Of a DNA stretch of 64,000 bases, positions 34,801 to 45,928 are shown piece after piece. The stretch lies in assembly GCF_031759225.1 (NCBI RefSeq), contig NZ_CP134494.1:2726501-2790500 (forward strand), in the 5' to 3' direction. The position numbers were made by a program, and so were the translations under genes. Within the stretch, counting starts at the first letter, position 1. Each line of letters begins with the position of its first letter. The DNA is from Mesobacillus jeotgali (GTDB lineage: Bacteria; Bacillota; Bacilli; Bacillales; Cytobacillaceae). The notes under the pieces were generated by a model. The model was not told the origin of the DNA, did no database searches, and saw only the letters and a program-made list of their open reading frames with translations.

Positions 34801-36096
34801 TTACCCCTGTAACAACAATGATTCTGGGTCTTCCATCAATTCCTTGATACGCTTGAGGAAGGTAACGGCTTCTTTTCCGTCGACTATTCTGTGGTCATAG
34901 GATAATGCGATGTACATCATCGGTCTGTTTTCCATTCGTTCTTTATCGATCGCTACTGGGCGCAGCTGGATTGTGTGCATTCCCAGGATACCTACCTGTG
35001 GGCCATTGATGATTGGTGTTGATAGCAATGATCCAAAGACGCCACCATTTGTGATTGTGAAACTTCCTCCCTGAAGGTCTTTCAAGGATAGTTTGTTGGT
35101 TCGGGCCTTTTCAGCCAGTTCGTTTATGTCATTTTCGATTTCGGCGAAGTTTTTCCTGTCTGCATCCCTGATGACTGGGACTACAAGTCCTTCGTCCGCA
35201 GCGACAGCGACTCCAATGTCATAGAACTTCTTAAGGACGATTTCGTCTCCCTGGATTTCAGCATTCAGGTAAGGAGTCTTCTTCAATGCTGCTACAACTG
35301 CTTTTGTGAAAAAGGACATAAAGCCTAAACGGACATCATTTTCTTCATAGAAACGGTCTTTCCATTTTTTCCTTAGTTCCATTACGGCCGTCATATCGAC
35401 TTCATTGAAAGTCGTAAGCATCGCCGCTGTCTGCTGGACTTCAACCAGCCTGTTGGCAATTGTCTGACGTCTGCGTGACATTTTGATTCGCTCAACGCGG
35501 CCGTCATCATTATTTGAGTTTCCGGCAGGAGCAGCCTTTGGCGCAGCTGTTTTTTCACCAGCAGGCTTTTGAGTATTTTTTTGCTCTGGAGTATAAGACT
35601 CCACATCCTGTTTCCGTACTCGGCCAAGTGGATCTTGAGAGGTTACCTGGCTCAAGTCGATGCCTTTTTCCCTGGCCAGCTTTCTTGCAGCAGGTGACGC
35701 GATGATCCGCTCTGATGCTTCCTCAGCAGCAGGCTGATTACTTGATTGGCTCGCTTCAGTGCTTTCCCCTTCTCCAGCACTTCCAGCAGTCTCATCTGGC
35801 GACTCGGATTCTCTGCCTGTGCTAGATGCTGCAGAATCATTCCCGGTATTATCTCCACCTTGCTGATCGCCAACGATGGCGATGGCTTCCCCTACCTTCA
35901 CTGTATCTCCTTCTTCAGCGAGTAACTCAGTCAGTACTCCATCGTAGTCAGAGATAATTTCAACATTTACTTTATCGGTCTCCAATTCAACAACATATTC
36001 ACCTTTCGCCACTTGATCACCCTTTTTCTTCAGCCACTGGGCAATCGTTCCCTCGGTGATTGATTCGGCTAATTCCGGAACTTTAATCTCTGCCAT
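34801..36096 (-). CDS. odhB: Dihydrolipoyl succinyltransferase, E2 of 2-oxoglutarate dehydrogenase
   Basis: The 431-residue protein has an N-terminal lipoyl domain with the lipoylated lysine K42 in ETDKVNVE, a Ser/Gly/Glu-rich linker, a peripheral subunit-binding domain (about 128-165, [17 protein letters not shown]) and a catalytic domain ending with the active-site motif [13 protein letters not shown]. It transfers succinyl groups to CoA in the TCA cycle. The ATG at 36096 follows AGGAGG, lying inside the last codons of odhA (14-nt overlap), so translation is coupled. Confidence 0.96.
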   Translation of the reverse strand: MAEIKVPELAESITEGTIAQWLKKKGDQVAKGEYVVELETDKVNVEIISDYDGVLTELLAEEGDTVKVGEAIAIVGDQQGGDNTGNDSAASSTGRESESPDETAGSAGEGESTEASQSSNQPAAEEASERIIASPAARKLAREKGIDLSQVTSQDPLGRVRKQDVESYTPEQKNTQKPAGEKTAAPKAAPAGNSNNDDGRVERIKMSRRRQTIANRLVEVQQTAAMLTTFNEVDMTAVMELRKKWKDRFYEENDVRLGFMSFFTKAVVAALKKTPYLNAEIQGDEIVLKKFYDIGVAVAADEGLVVPVIRDADRKNFAEIENDINELAEKARTNKLSLKDLQGGSFTITNGGVFGSLLSTPIINGPQVGILGMHTIQLRPVAIDKERMENRPMMYIALSYDHRIVDGKEAVTFLKRIKELMEDPESLLLQG

Positions 36097-38938
36097 TTTC
36101 ATTTCCTCCTCCATTTGTCCTTGTCAGTGCATCATTTACAATTCTTGCCTGCTCCAACTTGTGGATGTTTGGATCTCCCTCTGCCGGGCTTGAGCGTCTT
36201 CTTCTGCCAATATAGGAAGCTTCCAGCCCATTCGGTGCTGCTTCATTGATTCTAGGCTCAACAAATGTCCATGCACCCATATTCTTTGGTTCTTCCTGAA
36301 CCCAGACGATTTCTTTCAAATTAGGATAACGACCTAACATCTCTTTTAATAGTTCAAGAGGGAATGGATAGATTTCTTCGATTCTCAATACATGCAGCCA
36401 TCCATGCTCTTCTGGTTGTATTTTTTCAGCGATGTCTATGCTCACTTTTCCTGTGCACAGTACAACGCGCTCGACTTTTTCCGGCTGGCCTCCAAGTCCT
36501 GGCTGCTCAATGATCGGCTTGAAACTGCCTTCTGCCAATTGCTGTGGATCCGCCGCAACGGTAGGGTTTCTCAACAGACTCTTAGGCGTCATCAACACTA
36601 GCGGACGTACAGCTTCCTGTTTTAAAATCGCCGCCTGTCTCCTTAGGATATGGAAATATTGCGCCGCAGAAGAAAGGTTTGCAACCGTCCAGTTATTTTC
36701 AGCGGCGAGCGTTAAGAACCTTTCCACTCTTCCACTTGAATGCTCTGGCCCCTGTCCTTCATAACCATGAGGCAACAACATGACAAGACCTGATTTTTGC
36801 CCCCACTTCGCTCTTCCAGCCGCTACAAATTGGTCGAATAATACCTGGGCAGCGTTCGCGAAATCCCCGTACTGTGCTTCCCAGAGGACCAAGGTCTCTG
36901 GGGCGAACACATTATAGCCATATTCAAAGCCTACTACCGCAGCTTCAGAAAGCGGACTGTTATGAATCGAGAATGAAGCTTTTGCATCAGGCAACACATG
37001 AAGAGGCGAAAACTGCTTGCCAGTCTCACTGTCATGCAGTACTAGATTCCTCTGGGCGAAGGTTCCTCTCTCTGAATCCTGCCCAGTCAGTCGGACAGGC
37101 GTGCCATCCTTTATGATCGAAGCAAATGCTAAAGTTTCAGCGAGACCCCAGTCGATTTTACCGCTTTCAGAAAAAGCATCCTTCCTTCTTTGAAGGATTT
37201 TCTCCAGCTTATTGAAGACATTGAAGCCCTCTGGCCAGTTAAGTAGATCACTATTTATTTTCCTTAATACTTCAATTGGAACCCCAGTTTCGATTTGCGG
37301 TATTCCCATTTCCACTACTTCTGGGATTTCCGGTTCATTCTTGACTTCTTTTTCCTTATTAGGTACCTTTTCGTACGCTTCTGTCAGTCTGTTTGAGATT
37401 CTTTGCTCAATCTGAGTCCGCGTCTCTTCTGACATAGAACCTTGTTCTACAAGCATATTTCCATAGATTTTCTTGACAGTCGGATGTTTATGGACCATCA
37501 CATACATTTCAGGATTGGTTGTCATTGGCTCATCCATTTCATTATGGCCAAAGCGTCTGTACCCAATCAAGTCAATCAAGAAATCCTTTCCGAAGGTCTT
37601 TCTGTACTCAAATGCGAGCCTGGCAGCCATCAAGCATGCCTCTGGGTCATCGGCATTGACATGGATGATCGGAATTTCATATCCTTTCGCCAGGTCACTG
37701 GCATAACGAGTGGAACGTGAATCCATAGATTCGGTTGTAAAGCCGATTGTGTTATTTGCGATGACATGAATCGTTCCACCTGTTTTATATCCATGTAAAC
37801 GACTCAGGTTCAGCGTTTCCGCCACGATTCCCTGCCCTGGGAATGCAGCATCGCCATGGATCAGGATGGCCATTGCTTTTACAGGATCATATTTTGCGTA
37901 TCCCGGTTCATTCCTGTCATCCTGGGCAGCGCGTGTAAAACCTTCAACCACAGCGCCGGCAAATTCAAGGTGACTCGGGTTATTGGCCAGTGTCAGTCTG
38001 GCATTGGCTGTAGTGTCCGACTTGATTTTCCGGTCAAGTCCAAGATGATATTTCACATCGCCAGTCCAGCCGAAGTTAATCCCAATTGAACCTTCGGATG
38101 GCACAAGTTCTTTGTTTGGCGCGTGCTGGAACTCTGCAAAAATCATTTCATACGGTTTGCCGAGAACATGGGCTAGGACATTGAGTCTCCCCCTGTGGGC
38201 CATTCCAATGTTAATTGTTTCAACACCATTATTCACCGCACCAGAGATGACTTCATCAAGAAGCGGTACCATTGAATCCAGGCCTTCGATTGAAAACCTC
38301 TTTTGGCCGACAAAAGTCCGGTGCAGATATTTTTCAAAGTTTTCGACCTCTGTAAGGCGTTCGTACAAGCTGATTTTTCTTTCTCTATCCACATTAGGGA
38401 TCAATTCACCCGACTCGACCTTTTGCCTTAGCCACTCTTTTTCAGCCATTTCATTTACTTGTTCAAATTCGTACGCAATCGTGTCTGAGTAAACCTTTTT
38501 TAAAAATTGAAAAGCCTCTTTGCCATTCTTAATAGAAGAAGGTGCGCTTGGGCAAACGAGATCTACCGGAATATCCGTCAAATCAGCGTCAGTCAGTCCC
38601 CATTTCTCATAGTCCTCAAGCTGAGGATCCTTGCTGCTGCCCTGCAATGGATAAATATTCGCAGATAAATGGCCATAGGACCGAATGTAGTCTGCATATC
38701 TTAATGCAGCTGCGATTTTGGCAGGAGATCCTGCTGGTTTTCCTGCAGCGACTTCTGCTCCATTACGAATTTCAGATTCGTTAGTTTGAAGATTAGAGTT
38801 CTGTTCAAAATACTCCCTGATATCAGCATCAACGGAATCTGGATCTTGAAGGAACATTTCATATAACTCTTCGACATACCCCTGGTTTGGCCCATGAAAT
38901 CCTGGCCATGCCTTGCTTCCCGAAACTGGCTTTTTCAC
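36083..38938 (-). CDS. odhA: 2-oxoglutarate dehydrogenase E1 component
   Basis: The 951-residue thiamine-diphosphate enzyme has the family's N-terminal [34 protein letters not shown] near residue 250, the thiamine-binding region [19 protein letters not shown], and ends in [20 protein letters not shown]. It decarboxylates 2-oxoglutarate and passes succinyl to OdhB. The GTG start follows AAGGGGG. It is the first gene of odhAB. The 270-bp region upstream of it has no regulatory motif that I can name. Confidence 0.96.
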   Translation of the reverse strand: MKKPVSGSKAWPGFHGPNQGYVEELYEMFLQDPDSVDADIREYFEQNSNLQTNESEIRNGAEVAAGKPAGSPAKIAAALRYADYIRSYGHLSANIYPLQGSSKDPQLEDYEKWGLTDADLTDIPVDLVCPSAPSSIKNGKEAFQFLKKVYSDTIAYEFEQVNEMAEKEWLRQKVESGELIPNVDRERKISLYERLTEVENFEKYLHRTFVGQKRFSIEGLDSMVPLLDEVISGAVNNGVETINIGMAHRGRLNVLAHVLGKPYEMIFAEFQHAPNKELVPSEGSIGINFGWTGDVKYHLGLDRKIKSDTTANARLTLANNPSHLEFAGAVVEGFTRAAQDDRNEPGYAKYDPVKAMAILIHGDAAFPGQGIVAETLNLSRLHGYKTGGTIHVIANNTIGFTTESMDSRSTRYASDLAKGYEIPIIHVNADDPEACLMAARLAFEYRKTFGKDFLIDLIGYRRFGHNEMDEPMTTNPEMYVMVHKHPTVKKIYGNMLVEQGSMSEETRTQIEQRISNRLTEAYEKVPNKEKEVKNEPEIPEVVEMGIPQIETGVPIEVLRKINSDLLNWPEGFNVFNKLEKILQRRKDAFSESGKIDWGLAETLAFASIIKDGTPVRLTGQDSERGTFAQRNLVLHDSETGKQFSPLHVLPDAKASFSIHNSPLSEAAVVGFEYGYNVFAPETLVLWEAQYGDFANAAQVLFDQFVAAGRAKWGQKSGLVMLLPHGYEGQGPEHSSGRVERFLTLAAENNWTVANLSSAAQYFHILRRQAAILKQEAVRPLVLMTPKSLLRNPTVAADPQQLAEGSFKPIIEQPGLGGQPEKVERVVLCTGKVSIDIAEKIQPEEHGWLHVLRIEEIYPFPLELLKEMLGRYPNLKEIVWVQEEPKNMGAWTFVEPRINEAAPNGLEASYIGRRRRSSPAEGDPNIHKLEQARIVNDALTRTNGGGNENGRD

Positions 38939-39163
38939 AAAAAAACCCCCTTGCCAATTCTAATAATCATTAATTATCTGTTACCTGTCGTGCTCATTTT
39001 TAACTGTCAATTCAAAGAATAATATTATAATTCAGATATCAACCGTTTACATAATATATTAACATGATATTTTCTTTTAACCAAAGGTTTTGACTATCAA
39101 TATAGTGTTAATTTCACCATAAGCTTTTATTATTTCAATAAAATTCTATCTTTTAAAAAGGAC

Positions 39164-39190
39164 AACAAAAAAACCGGTTATACCGGTTTA
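39164..39190 (-). terminator. Terminator of the 78-aa gene
   Basis: AAACCGGT and ACCGGTTT pair around ATA; on the minus strand TTTTTG follows. Confidence 0.75.
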
Positions 39191-39209
39191 TGAATTCATT
39201 GCTAATAAT

Positions 39210-39446
39210 CTATAAACTCATCAAAGTAGCATACATGTTTTTAGGTGCAAAAAGATTATTTCTCTTTTCAATCTGACTAGTCTCAATCATCTCACTATGT
39301 TCTACAGGCATTTCAATATGCCCGCATGTGATGCATTTTTGAAATCTTGTTCCGGCTGTAAAAATGTCTACACCATCATTGGTCGTAAATCCAACATGTT
39401 CCTCGTGCAATGAAAAACGGTGGTGGCAATTTTTCGATTCGCGCAT
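39210..39446 (-). CDS. Unknown protein with a CxxC knuckle, 78 aa
   Basis: It starts MRESKNCHHRFSLHEEHVGF and has C-I-T-C-G-H, suggesting a single metal-binding knuckle with the early CHH. The ATG at 39446 is 6 nt from AGGAGG; earlier ATG codons are too close or lack a site. The family is not recognised. It is monocistronic, with a terminator. Confidence 0.6.
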   Translation of the reverse strand: MRESKNCHHRFSLHEEHVGFTTNDGVDIFTAGTRFQKCITCGHIEMPVEHSEMIETSQIEKRNNLFAPKNMYATLMSL

Positions 39447-39568
39447 ATTCATCCTCCTGTTTGAAGTGTTCCACATTTTAATTATATATCAAATATTCAG
39501 AATTTTGCGTGACGAATATCGAATTCAAGATCAAAATAATTTAACCCTGCGCTTTTGAAAAAGAAAAA

Positions 39569-39595
39569 AAGGGAAAGCAATTTATGCCTTCCCTA
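39569..39595 (-). terminator. Terminator of mnmH
   Basis: AGGGAAGGC and GCTTTCCCT pair (one wobble) before TTTTTTTC on the minus strand. Confidence 0.75.
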
Positions 39596-39620
39596 CTTCA
39601 TTACCTTTTATCAATCATTT

Positions 39621-40679
39621 TTAAACCGCTGTTGAGCCAGAAAGTGTTTTCTGTATCACTTTTTCAATATTCTTTATGACATCTGGGTCGTCTGCATCAA
39701 TTTCTGTAAAAGGGCCCTTATATTCAAGTAGTGCGTGGTTGTAACGTGGATCATAATAATGGACCAGCAAAATCTCAATTAAATCTTTGTAATTTTTCTC
39801 CTCCAGGGCTATTGCCAGTGATGGTGAAATTTCGTGATTGATCCGCCTAATCAGCTTTGTTACCTTCTCCGTAACTTCTTCTTCAAACCAGCCTTGTCCA
39901 ATAAATGGCTGGACATATTCGTTGTAAATTCGTTCGACTCTTTCTGGTATGGAGCTTTTCACCAGGTAATGGATCCCATTCAGCTTCTTCTGGAGCATCA
40001 CTTCAGGCTGGGCTGCCCGTCCGATCCTTTTGCTCTCCGCTTCGATGATGAAGTAGGTTGAACCTTTTATCTCATTCAGCCTGTCAAACAGTAAAGCGTC
40101 AAATGTTTTTTGATTATGTGCCTCTCCCTTGCCAATCATTCCAAAAATAGATCCCCTATGGTTTGCCATTTTTTCTAGATCTACAACGGGGTATCCCTTT
40201 TCCTGGAGAGCCTGCAAAATATCCGTTTTGCCGGTACCAGTCATTCCATGCAAAACGATGGCCTTTTCGGGCAGCAGCTGAGGGATTTTCTCCAGAATGT
40301 ATTCCCTGTATGCTTTATAACCGCCCTCCAGGCGCAAAGCTGGTATGCCTGCGTATTCAAGAAAGGACGCTACAGACCTGCTTCGCATCCCGCCTCTCCA
40401 GCAATGGATCACTGGCTCAGCACCAGTCTTTTTAAGGTCCTTAATCTCCCCCAGCAAGTGTGGGAGTTTCGGGGAAACAATCTCCATGGCTCTCCATTTT
40501 GCAGCTTCTTCACCTGAACGCTTAAAAATCGTGCCTATTTCTTGTCTTTCCTCGTCAGTGAATAATGGTATATTGACCGATCCGGGTATTGCCGAATCAT
40601 TATGCTCGATTGGCGCCCTTACATCGACTGGTATGAATTCTTTTGAGCTGATTAATTCTTGTACTGATATATCTTTCAT
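39621..40679 (-). CDS. mnmH: tRNA 2-selenouridine synthase
   Basis: The 352-residue protein (also SelU/YbbB) joins a rhodanese domain with active C93 (IHCWRGGMRSRS) to a P-loop domain (GMTGTGKTD near 145). It replaces sulfur with selenium at the wobble uridine of tRNAs for Lys, Glu and Gln, using selenophosphate and geranyl intermediates. Its presence implies selD elsewhere. The ATG at 40679 follows GGAGGT at 10 nt; an ATG 18 nt upstream overlaps that site. It stands alone. Confidence 0.93.
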   Translation of the reverse strand: MKDISVQELISSKEFIPVDVRAPIEHNDSAIPGSVNIPLFTDEERQEIGTIFKRSGEEAAKWRAMEIVSPKLPHLLGEIKDLKKTGAEPVIHCWRGGMRSRSVASFLEYAGIPALRLEGGYKAYREYILEKIPQLLPEKAIVLHGMTGTGKTDILQALQEKGYPVVDLEKMANHRGSIFGMIGKGEAHNQKTFDALLFDRLNEIKGSTYFIIEAESKRIGRAAQPEVMLQKKLNGIHYLVKSSIPERVERIYNEYVQPFIGQGWFEEEVTEKVTKLIRRINHEISPSLAIALEEKNYKDLIEILLVHYYDPRYNHALLEYKGPFTEIDADDPDVIKNIEKVIQKTLSGSTAV

Positions 40680-40798
40680 TTTCCGATTGACCTCCATGGT
40701 CGCATGTTTGAAACTACATCTCTATATTGTACCTAAAAATCGCAAAGTTTTCATCATTATATCCTTGAATCATCCTAACCCTATCATATTTATGAAAA

Positions 40799-40824
40799 GA
40801 AAAAACCGCAGAAACACTGCGGTT
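40799..40824 (-). terminator. Terminator overlapping the end of the 192-aa gene
   Basis: AACCGCAG and TGCGGTT pair around a short loop, followed by TTTTC on the minus strand; the stem includes the stop codon region. Confidence 0.75.
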
Positions 40825-41401
40825 AACATGAAAACTTTTTTCCCACGAGTATGCTGACAGCCTGGCAGAATTCTTTCCACTGTCTTGGAAAGGAATCAAG
40901 GCCCCTGCTCTCATAGGTCCTGCCCTTTGTTTTTAATATTACTGACCAGCTGGTACCATCCACTACGATGCCGTCTGTTTGATAGTCTTCTTCCCACTCC
41001 CATAATTTCAATGGATACAGCTTCTTTTTAAAATCCTCTACGCTTCCAAATGTCCCTATTATTAGTGGCTGAGAAGCTTTTGAATCAAGATGCCATTCGA
41101 AATACGTGAAGATATTCCTTTTAAAATCTACTCTCACCCTCATTTCAGGACCAGGATATCCGTGCAGTACAACCGTCATCATGACCGGTTCTTTATCAGG
41201 CCTTATTGAAACGATATCATCTTTTACTAGAAATAATTCTTTGTTGCTGCTAACCAGAGTTTTTATATAGGAGGGTTCTACTATATCTTGTGCATTGCTA
41301 ATAATGCTTTGATTTTGTTCACTCATTTCCTGGCAAATCACTGGTATCGTCGCATTTCCCTTTTTCCCTAAGATGTCGAGAATCGCTTCATACATTTTCA
41401 T
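40823..41401 (-). CDS. Unknown cytoplasmic protein, 192 aa
   Basis: It starts MKMYEAILDILGKKGNATIP, which looks like a small winged-helix segment (to about residue 65), followed by a beta-rich domain with PVMMTVVLHGYPGPEMRVRVDF-like strands and a C-terminal WKEFCQAVSILVGKKF. I do not recognise the family. The start is uncertain between TTG at 41410 and ATG at 41401. A small inverted-repeat element lies just upstream. Confidence 0.6.
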   Translation of the reverse strand: MKMYEAILDILGKKGNATIPVICQEMSEQNQSIISNAQDIVEPSYIKTLVSSNKELFLVKDDIVSIRPDKEPVMMTVVLHGYPGPEMRVRVDFKRNIFTYFEWHLDSKASQPLIIGTFGSVEDFKKKLYPLKLWEWEEDYQTDGIVVDGTSWSVILKTKGRTYESRGLDSFPRQWKEFCQAVSILVGKKFSC

Positions 41402-41450
41402 CTCGTTCAACGTCCTTTATTGAAACTGATTAATTCGCTATTTTAAAAAA

Positions 41451-41545
41451 TGGCTCTGTTAAACACGGCTGTGATTTTCGTTCATGTCGCTTCGCCTACC
41501 ACAACAATCAACAGAATGAAAACAACATGAGCTTTATCAGAGCCA
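41451..41545. mobile_element. MITE-like element, 95 bp
   Basis: TGGCTCTGTTAAAC at the left end and TTTATCAGAGCCA at the right form terminal inverted repeats (TGGCTCTG/CAGAGCCA) around about 70 bp with no ORF, flanked by A-rich DNA. GGCTCTGTTAA termini are common on Bacillus IS elements, so this is probably a non-autonomous derivative. The rest of the 41402-41865 gap shows only AT-rich DNA and the methyltransferase promoter region. Confidence 0.55.
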
Positions 41546-41865
41546 AAAATTATTGATCAAAATCTTTAAATAAAGTATAAACAACAAATATTGTATTGTA
41601 CTGTAACAAATCGCACGCTTTTACCAAAAAAACATTTATAAAGTTTGACAAATTCAGTCAATCTTTTCATTTATCTTTAATTTAATGTAGGTATTTGTCT
41701 TTTTCTGCGCTTTCCCGAGAAATAATTTTCAGAATAGACTGTCTATATTCCTCGAAGTCACACTACAAATGATTGGTTAGAACACAGAAGTTTAAAAATA
41801 GAGGATTACTGGTATAGAAGAAAAACCAGTATTTATTCTGGGTAAAAAAATCAGGAGTGACCAAT

Positions 41866-42465
41866 ATGATTGATTCAATGGCGAAGCAGTTCGAGAAGCC
41901 AAAAGGCATACTTGGAAAGCTTGCAGGTACTATAATGTATTTTGAGAACCGGAAAATTAACAAATGGAGTATAAGGAAGCTTCAAGTGAATAGATATGAT
42001 AAAATCCTCGAAATTGGCTTCGGACCGGGGTATGGTATAAAGACTTTGATGTCAAATTATCGTGGAATTGAAGTGGATGGAATTGATTTATCTGCTAAAA
42101 TGAAGGACGAAGCGACAAAGAGAAATAAAGAATGGATTGATACACGGAAAGTACATTTGACCATCGGTGATGTTGCCGACTTCCAACCAGATCATCGTTA
42201 CAATAAGATGATTTCTGTAAACAATTACCCCCTTTGGGACCAGCCTCTTACTTCCTTAAGGCATTTATTTCAATTGTTAAAACAAGGAGGCAGGATTGTG
42301 CTAACTGTCCAGCCTCGTGAAGAAGGCTCGACTGCAGACACTGCCAAGCAGTTGGGAGAACGTATGAGCAAAGATTTACTTAATGCGGGATTCAAAAACC
42401 CAGAGGTCTCATATCTTGACGTTAGACCCGTTCTGACAGTATGTGTCACGGCTGAAAAGAAGTAG
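41866..42465 (+). CDS. Class I SAM-dependent methyltransferase
   Basis: The 199-residue protein has motif I ILEIGFGPGYGIKTL near residue 49, an acidic motif VDGIDLSAKM and a post-I region VADFQPDHRYNKMISVNN, matching UbiE/Met-type small-molecule methyltransferases. Substrate unknown. The ATG at 41866 is 7 nt from CAGGAG; the GTG at 41857 overlaps that site. It ends in a terminator shared with the trp operon. Confidence 0.8.
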   Translation: MIDSMAKQFEKPKGILGKLAGTIMYFENRKINKWSIRKLQVNRYDKILEIGFGPGYGIKTLMSNYRGIEVDGIDLSAKMKDEATKRNKEWIDTRKVHLTIGDVADFQPDHRYNKMISVNNYPLWDQPLTSLRHLFQLLKQGGRIVLTVQPREEGSTADTAKQLGERMSKDLLNAGFKNPEVSYLDVRPVLTVCVTAEKK

Positions 42466-42495
42466 CCGCTGCTTTTTTGCAGCGGCTTTTTTTTT
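42464..42495. terminator. Terminator between the methyltransferase gene and trpA
   Basis: AGCCGCTGC and GCAGCGGCT pair around TTTTTT with T-runs on the plus strand; the minus strand also has T-rich flanks, so it may end the trp operon too. Confidence 0.8.
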
Positions 42496-42536
42496 GGTTT
42501 AGCGACTCCCTTTGTCACAATTTATAAGATTAAAAG

Positions 42537-43319
42537 TTACTTATAAATTTGCAGACCAGCCTCTTCAGCGCTGGAAACGAGCTGTTTTATTCCCGCTAAA
42601 TCATTTTGCTCCAATAAATCAATTATTTTACTGCCAACGATCACACCATCGCAATGCTGGCACACTTCTCTTACTTGTTCTTCGCTTGAAACTCCGAACC
42701 CCGCCAGCACTGGAACGGAACTGGATTTCTTTACCATATCTAAGAAACCGGCAAGTTCCTTGCTGAAATTGTTTCGTGCACCCGTGATTCCGGTTACGGT
42801 AACTGCATAAATGAATCCTGTCGCCCTCGCTCCGATTTCTCTTATTCTCTCAACAGGTGTTGTGAGAGTCACGAGCCTGATCAGTGAGATTCCCTGCTGC
42901 TCAAACGCTGGGAGAACGAAATTTTCCTCCTCAATTGGAAGGTCAGGAATGATACAGCCTGAAATACCAGCTTCCGCGGCATCCTCAGCGAACTTTTCGA
43001 TTCCATATGCTACAAGGGGATTCATATAGGTCATCAGAATAAGAGGTACTGAGATTTCATTTTTGAAGGTTTGAATGGTCTCGAGTACCTTCCGCAATGT
43101 CGTCCCACTTCGAAGCGCACGGATGCCAGCTTTCTGGATGGTGGGTCCGTCCGCAACAGGGTCAGAGAATGGGATGCCAATTTCTATGGCATCAGCACCG
43201 CACTCTTGTAAATACAAAAGCTTTTCTTCCAGAGTTTCAAGTCCACCATCCCCAGCCATTATATATGGAATAAATGCCTTTTTCCCTTTCTCAGTAAGAG
43301 CTTTTTTAATTTTATCCAT
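42537..43319 (-). CDS. trpA: Tryptophan synthase alpha chain
   Basis: The 260-residue TIM barrel cleaves indole-glycerol phosphate. The catalytic pair is visible as the Glu in ADAIEIGIPFSDPVADGP and the Asp in IIPDLPIEE. The phosphate-binding loop is VPVLAGFGVS. It is the last gene of trpEGDCFBA; the start overlaps the trpB stop (TAATG). Confidence 0.97.
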   Translation of the reverse strand: MDKIKKALTEKGKKAFIPYIMAGDGGLETLEEKLLYLQECGADAIEIGIPFSDPVADGPTIQKAGIRALRSGTTLRKVLETIQTFKNEISVPLILMTYMNPLVAYGIEKFAEDAAEAGISGCIIPDLPIEEENFVLPAFEQQGISLIRLVTLTTPVERIREIGARATGFIYAVTVTGITGARNNFSKELAGFLDMVKKSSSVPVLAGFGVSSEEQVREVCQHCDGVIVGSKIIDLLEQNDLAGIKQLVSSAEEAGLQIYK

Positions 43320-44524
43320 TATTCCAGTCCCCCTATTCTGTCCTTTATTGTCTGTACATCTTTATCACCCCGGCCAGATAAGCAGACAACAATACTTTCA
43401 TCTTTACTCATCCTGGCGGCTAGCTTGACTGTGTATGCAATGGCATGGGCACTTTCCAAAGCAGGGATGATTCCCTCTAATTTTGAAAGCAGTTGAAAGG
43501 CATGAAGTGCTTCGTCATCTGTTACAGATTCATATGTGATTCGATTAATATCATGAAGATAACTGTGTTCAGGACCAATGCCAGGGTAATCCAGGCCGGC
43601 TGATATTGAATGTGCTTCCTGAATTTGTCCATCCTCATCCTGGAGAAGGTACATCATTGCGCCATGCAGCACTCCTGGTTTACCCTTGGTTAGTGAAGCA
43701 GCATGCTTGTCAGTCGAAAGGCCGAGTCCCGCCGCTTCTACACCATATATTGACACACTTTCATCCTCAATGAACGGATAAAACAAACCAATCGAATTAC
43801 TGCCCCCTCCAATGCAAGCTACAAGAGCATCTGGCAGCTTTCCTTCCTTCTCGAAAAATTGCTGTTTCGTTTCTTTTCCGATGACACTTTGAAAGTCACG
43901 AACCATTTTTGGAAACGGATGAGGACCCATTACGGATCCAAGGATATAATGAGTATCCTGGACATTTGTGACCCAGTAGCGAAGAGCTTCATTGACCGCA
44001 TCCTTCAATGTCCCGCTGCCAGCATCTACACTGATTACTTTTGCCCCCAGGAGTTCCATCCTGAAAACATTTAATTGCTGACGCCTGATATCCTCTTTGC
44101 CCATAAATATCACACATTCCAAATTAAGCAGAGCACATACTGTTGCAGTAGCAACTCCATGCTGGCCAGCCCCAGTTTCAGCGACAATTTTCCGTTTTCC
44201 CATCCTGACAGCAAGCAAGGCCTGACCGACAGTATTGTTGATTTTATGGGCACCTGTATGATTTAGGTCCTCCCTTTTAAGATAGATTTTTGCTCCGCCA
44301 GCATGCTCTGTAAGATTACTTGCCAGGTATAATGGCGTTTCCCTGCCGACGTAATCCTTCATTAATTTATTCAATTCGTTATGGAACTCCTCATCTTCCA
44401 GAGCCCTGTTGTATTCTTTCTCCAATTCGAGAACTGCCTGCATCAATGTTTCTGGTACGAACCTGCCACCGAAATTTCCGAAATGCCCTTTTTCGTCTGG
44501 TAAATTATAAGTAATTGAACTCAT
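43319..44524 (-). CDS. trpB: Tryptophan synthase beta chain
   Basis: The 401-residue PLP enzyme joins indole with serine. The PLP lysine is in [11 protein letters not shown] and the phosphate loop is [25 protein letters not shown] and the C-terminal LSGRGDKDV complete the family signature. It lies 4 nt after trpF. Confidence 0.98.
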   Translation of the reverse strand: MSSITYNLPDEKGHFGNFGGRFVPETLMQAVLELEKEYNRALEDEEFHNELNKLMKDYVGRETPLYLASNLTEHAGGAKIYLKREDLNHTGAHKINNTVGQALLAVRMGKRKIVAETGAGQHGVATATVCALLNLECVIFMGKEDIRRQQLNVFRMELLGAKVISVDAGSGTLKDAVNEALRYWVTNVQDTHYILGSVMGPHPFPKMVRDFQSVIGKETKQQFFEKEGKLPDALVACIGGGSNSIGLFYPFIEDESVSIYGVEAAGLGLSTDKHAASLTKGKPGVLHGAMMYLLQDEDGQIQEAHSISAGLDYPGIGPEHSYLHDINRITYESVTDDEALHAFQLLSKLEGIIPALESAHAIAYTVKLAARMSKDESIVVCLSGRGDKDVQTIKDRIGGLE

Positions 44525-44528
44525 TCTG

Positions 44529-45143
44529 TTATTCCTCCCCCGATTTTTTTGCGTTATGGATAAATCTTTTTATTTTCACTGGATCCTTTTCTCCGTTTGT
44601 TTCGACACCGCTGCTGACATCAACCATCAAGGGGTTGACCTTGGCAATTGCTTTGCTGACATTGGCAGAATCCAAGCCACCTGCAAGGATGACAGTTTTG
44701 TTTGACTTTCCTAATGCACTTGCCAGATCCCATTCAAAACTTGAACCGTTTCCTCCCCGATATTCAGCTGGCGGACTGTCTAGGAGGATATAATCTGCTT
44801 TTATTTCTGTAATTTTCTCAAGGTCTCCCGGTGACTTAACAGAAACAGCTTTTATTAACGGCAGCCCAATTGATCGATAATCCTCAGGCACCTCATCTCC
44901 ATGAAGCTGAATATGAGTAAGGCCGACAGTTTCGGCAATCTTCTCTACTGTTGCAGCACCCTCATTCACAAAAACACCTACCTTCCAGACATGTGCCGGT
45001 AAGTCCGAAATGATCTGTTGTGCCTGCAGAACTGTTATTCGCCTTTTACTTTCTGCAAAGACAAATCCAAGAGCATCGGCTCCATTCCCTACAGCATGGC
45101 TCGCTGCTTCAACCGTTTTAATGCCGCAAATCTTAACCTTCAT
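44529..45143 (-). CDS. trpF: Phosphoribosylanthranilate isomerase
   Basis: The 204-residue TIM barrel has the general-base cysteine in [10 protein letters not shown], the acid Asp in [14 protein letters not shown], and phosphate loops [12 protein letters not shown] and VDVSSGVET. It overlaps trpC by 11 nt. Confidence 0.96.
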   Translation of the reverse strand: MKVKICGIKTVEAASHAVGNGADALGFVFAESKRRITVLQAQQIISDLPAHVWKVGVFVNEGAATVEKIAETVGLTHIQLHGDEVPEDYRSIGLPLIKAVSVKSPGDLEKITEIKADYILLDSPPAEYRGGNGSSFEWDLASALGKSNKTVILAGGLDSANVSKAIAKVNPLMVDVSSGVETNGEKDPVKIKRFIHNAKKSGEE

Positions 45144-45927
45144 GCTGTTCCCTCACAATCGGAACGGAGAACTCGCTGAAAGTTTTTTGGAGATTTGATG
45201 AGGTCATAAAAGTTTCTCCTATCAATACCCCGCTGGCACCTGCAGCCGATGCACGGACTATGTCCTCCCGTGTTTTTATACCGCTTTCGCTGATCAGCAT
45301 CGCACCTGCTTTTTTGACAAGAGGTCCGAGTTTTTCGGTATTTTCCAGATTGACCTCGAATGTCTTCAAATCACGATTGTTGACTCCAATTATTTTGGCA
45401 TTTATATGAAGTGCCTTTTCCAAATCTGACTCGTCGTGGATTTCAACGAGGCACTCAAGCCCTTTTTCAGAGGCATAATTGTATAGCTCTGAAAGTTTTT
45501 CCAGGGGCAATGCTGCTGCGATGAGCAAGATGACATCTGCTCCTGCCGAACGGGCCATGTCTATTTGAATAGGATCAACGATAAAATCCTTGCAAAGAAC
45601 CGGGAGGTCAACTGCTTCTCTGACTTTTTTCAGATCGCTGAAAGACCCCTTAAAGCCCTTTTCATCCGTCAGCACTGATATAGCCGATGCACCTGACAAG
45701 GCATATATTCCTGCCTGATGAGCTGGATCCAAAGAGGGATTGATGTCTCCTTTCGAAGGCGAAGCCCTTTTAAACTCTGAAATGATTGCCACATTGTTTG
45801 CCTGTTTTAGCGCCTTTAGCAGAGATCGGGACTCCGAAGAAACTTCAAGTATCTCCTTGGCTGACTTCCTCAGCTCTTCCACCTCGACTTTTTTTCTTTC
45901 TATGATTGAATCAAGTAGCGTTCCCAT
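45133..45927 (-). CDS. trpC: Indole-3-glycerol phosphate synthase
   Basis: The 264-residue TIM barrel shows ISEFKRASPSKGDIN (catalytic Lys and Glu), VLCKDFIVDPIQI and GVNNRDLKTFEV, plus the phosphate loop LISESGIKTREDI. It lies 1 nt after trpD. It closes the indole ring in tryptophan synthesis. Confidence 0.97.
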   Translation of the reverse strand: MGTLLDSIIERKKVEVEELRKSAKEILEVSSESRSLLKALKQANNVAIISEFKRASPSKGDINPSLDPAHQAGIYALSGASAISVLTDEKGFKGSFSDLKKVREAVDLPVLCKDFIVDPIQIDMARSAGADVILLIAAALPLEKLSELYNYASEKGLECLVEIHDESDLEKALHINAKIIGVNNRDLKTFEVNLENTEKLGPLVKKAGAMLISESGIKTREDIVRASAAGASGVLIGETFMTSSNLQKTFSEFSVPIVREQHEG

Positions 45928-45928
45928 C

